From positions 1,330,001 to 1,394,000 of the forward strand of contig NZ_AP022848.1 of the NCBI RefSeq assembly GCF_011764485.1: a stretch of DNA of 64,000 bases, written 5' to 3'. This document shows positions 63,495 through 64,000 of this stretch, in pieces (within the stretch, counting starts at the first letter, position 1; each line of letters begins with the position of its first letter). This stretch comes from Bosea sp. ANAM02. GTDB lineage: Bacteria > Pseudomonadota > Alphaproteobacteria > Rhizobiales > Beijerinckiaceae. The translations under genes and the position numbers were made by a program. The notes under the pieces are model-generated. The model was not told where the DNA came from. It was given only the letters and a program-made list of their open reading frames with translations, and ran no database searches.

Positions 63495-64000
63495 TCAGCT
63501 CAGCGAGCTGCCGACGGCCTTCTCCAGGATCGCCCAGGCTTCGTCGCCGTATTTCTTCTTCCACTCGGCGTAGAAGCCGGCCTTGCGCAGCGCGTCGCGG
63601 AAGGCGTCGGCCTTGGTCTCGTTGATCACCATGCCCTTGGATTGCAGCTCGCCCTGCAGGCCGGCATTGAGCTTGGCGACGTCGGTGCGCTCCAGCAACG
63701 CGGCGGCGTTGATGTTCTTGGCGACGATGGCGCGCAGGTCCTCCGGCAGACGCTCCCAGGCGCGGCGGTTGGCCAGGAACCAGAAGCCGTCCCACATGTG
63801 GTTGGTCAGCGAGAGGTATTTCTGCACCTCGAAGAGCTTGGCCGTCGAGATGATTGCGAGCGGGTTCTCCTGGCCGTCGACGATCTTGGTCTGCAGCGCG
63901 GTATAGACCTCGGCGAAGTTGATCGAGGCGGGGGCCGACTGGAAGGCGGTGAACATCGAGGTCCAGAGCGGCGAGACCGGCACGCGGATCTTGAAGCCCT
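63495..64000 (-). CDS. TRAP transporter solute-binding protein (C-terminal part)
   Basis: The last 168 or so residues of a DctP-type receptor; its start lies beyond the right edge. The ligand-binding Arg region GFKIRVPVSPLWTSMFTAF, then FAEVYTALQTKIVDGQENPL, VQKYLSLTNHMWDGFWFLAN and the helical end FYAEWKKKYGDEAWAILEKA fit the family. It is a different protein from the one at 13087. It precedes the SDR gene, from which a palindrome separates it. Confidence 0.93.
   Translation of the reverse strand, partial: GFKIRVPVSPLWTSMFTAFQSAPASINFAEVYTALQTKIVDGQENPLAIISTAKLFEVQKYLSLTNHMWDGFWFLANRRAWERLPEDLRAIVAKNINAAALLERTDVAKLNAGLQGELQSKGMVINETKADAFRDALRKAGFYAEWKKKYGDEAWAILEKAVGSSLS

Overview
The window reads as a chromosomal segment of a high-GC alphaproteobacterium of the order Hyphomicrobiales (Rhizobiales). 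A Bosea-like organism is my best guess, from the mdh-sucCDAB-SDR-lpdA gene order, the CTGTCAT-type PHO boxes, the iolR-C-D-E-B cluster and the families of intergenic palindromes. No tRNA, rRNA, CRISPR array or complete insertion sequence was found.

Layout. 1-3.6 kb: start of a class A beta-lactamase, a DUF1902 gene, then serC-serA (serine biosynthesis). 3.6-5.9 kb: an AT-richer accessory islet with a small unknown protein, a phage-type DNA methyltransferase and a DUF559 endonuclease-like gene bounded by perfect 43-bp inverted repeats, followed by about 0.55 kb that I cannot explain. 5.9-7.9 kb: two small proteins, a fucU-type mutarotase and an amidohydrolase/lactonase. 8.1-16 kb: a sugar-type ABC transporter without ATPase, a DapA-family aldolase, a GntR/FCD regulator and a complete TRAP transporter. 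With the divergent mutarotase-lactonase pair this looks like a sugar or sugar-acid catabolic locus. 16-24.1 kb: ppk2 and the phosphate regulon phoR-pstSCAB-phoU-phoB. 24.1-27.5 kb: SpoIIAA-like protein, orphan ABC ATPase, zapE, TetR regulator. 27.8-37.6 kb: TCA-cycle block mdh, sucC, sucD, sucA, sucB, an SDR and lpdA. 37.7-44.1 kb: folD, a cytosine-deaminase-like amidohydrolase, an FAD oxidase, a flavodoxin-fold quinone reductase, a MarR regulator behind a PHO box, and an EamA exporter. 44.2-55.3 kb: kup, ispG, a Zur-like Fur protein, 3-hydroxybutyrate dehydrogenase with a translationally coupled patatin, DUF3830, a Kef-type exchanger, a polyhydroxyalkanoate-granule-type protein, small envelope proteins and two lipoproteins. 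55.3-64 kb: inositol genes iolB, iolE, iolD, iolC(-DUF2090) and an RpiR regulator, then an SDR and the 3' part of a TRAP binding protein.

A striking property of the window is its palindromic intergenic repeats. I call them family A (GTCATGGTCGGGCTTG ... GAGCATGAC), B (CCCTCATCCTGAGGAG ... CTCAGGATGAGGG), C (GTCATTCCGGG ... CCCGGAATGAC, with a GTCATCC variant), D (CCCCTCTCCC/GGGAGAGGGG) and E (CCCGAAAA ... TTTTCGGG). They fill many gaps inside operons: after three separate solute-binding-protein genes, between sucD and sucA, and at every junction of the iol genes. They may shape differential expression within operons by mRNA folding.

Regulatory sites read directly from the sequence: two PHO boxes (pstS, marR), a shared CTAACATGT motif at two promoters of the sugar locus, a GGAA-N6-TTCC site ahead of iolC, nested palindromes ahead of mdh, and several intrinsic terminators.
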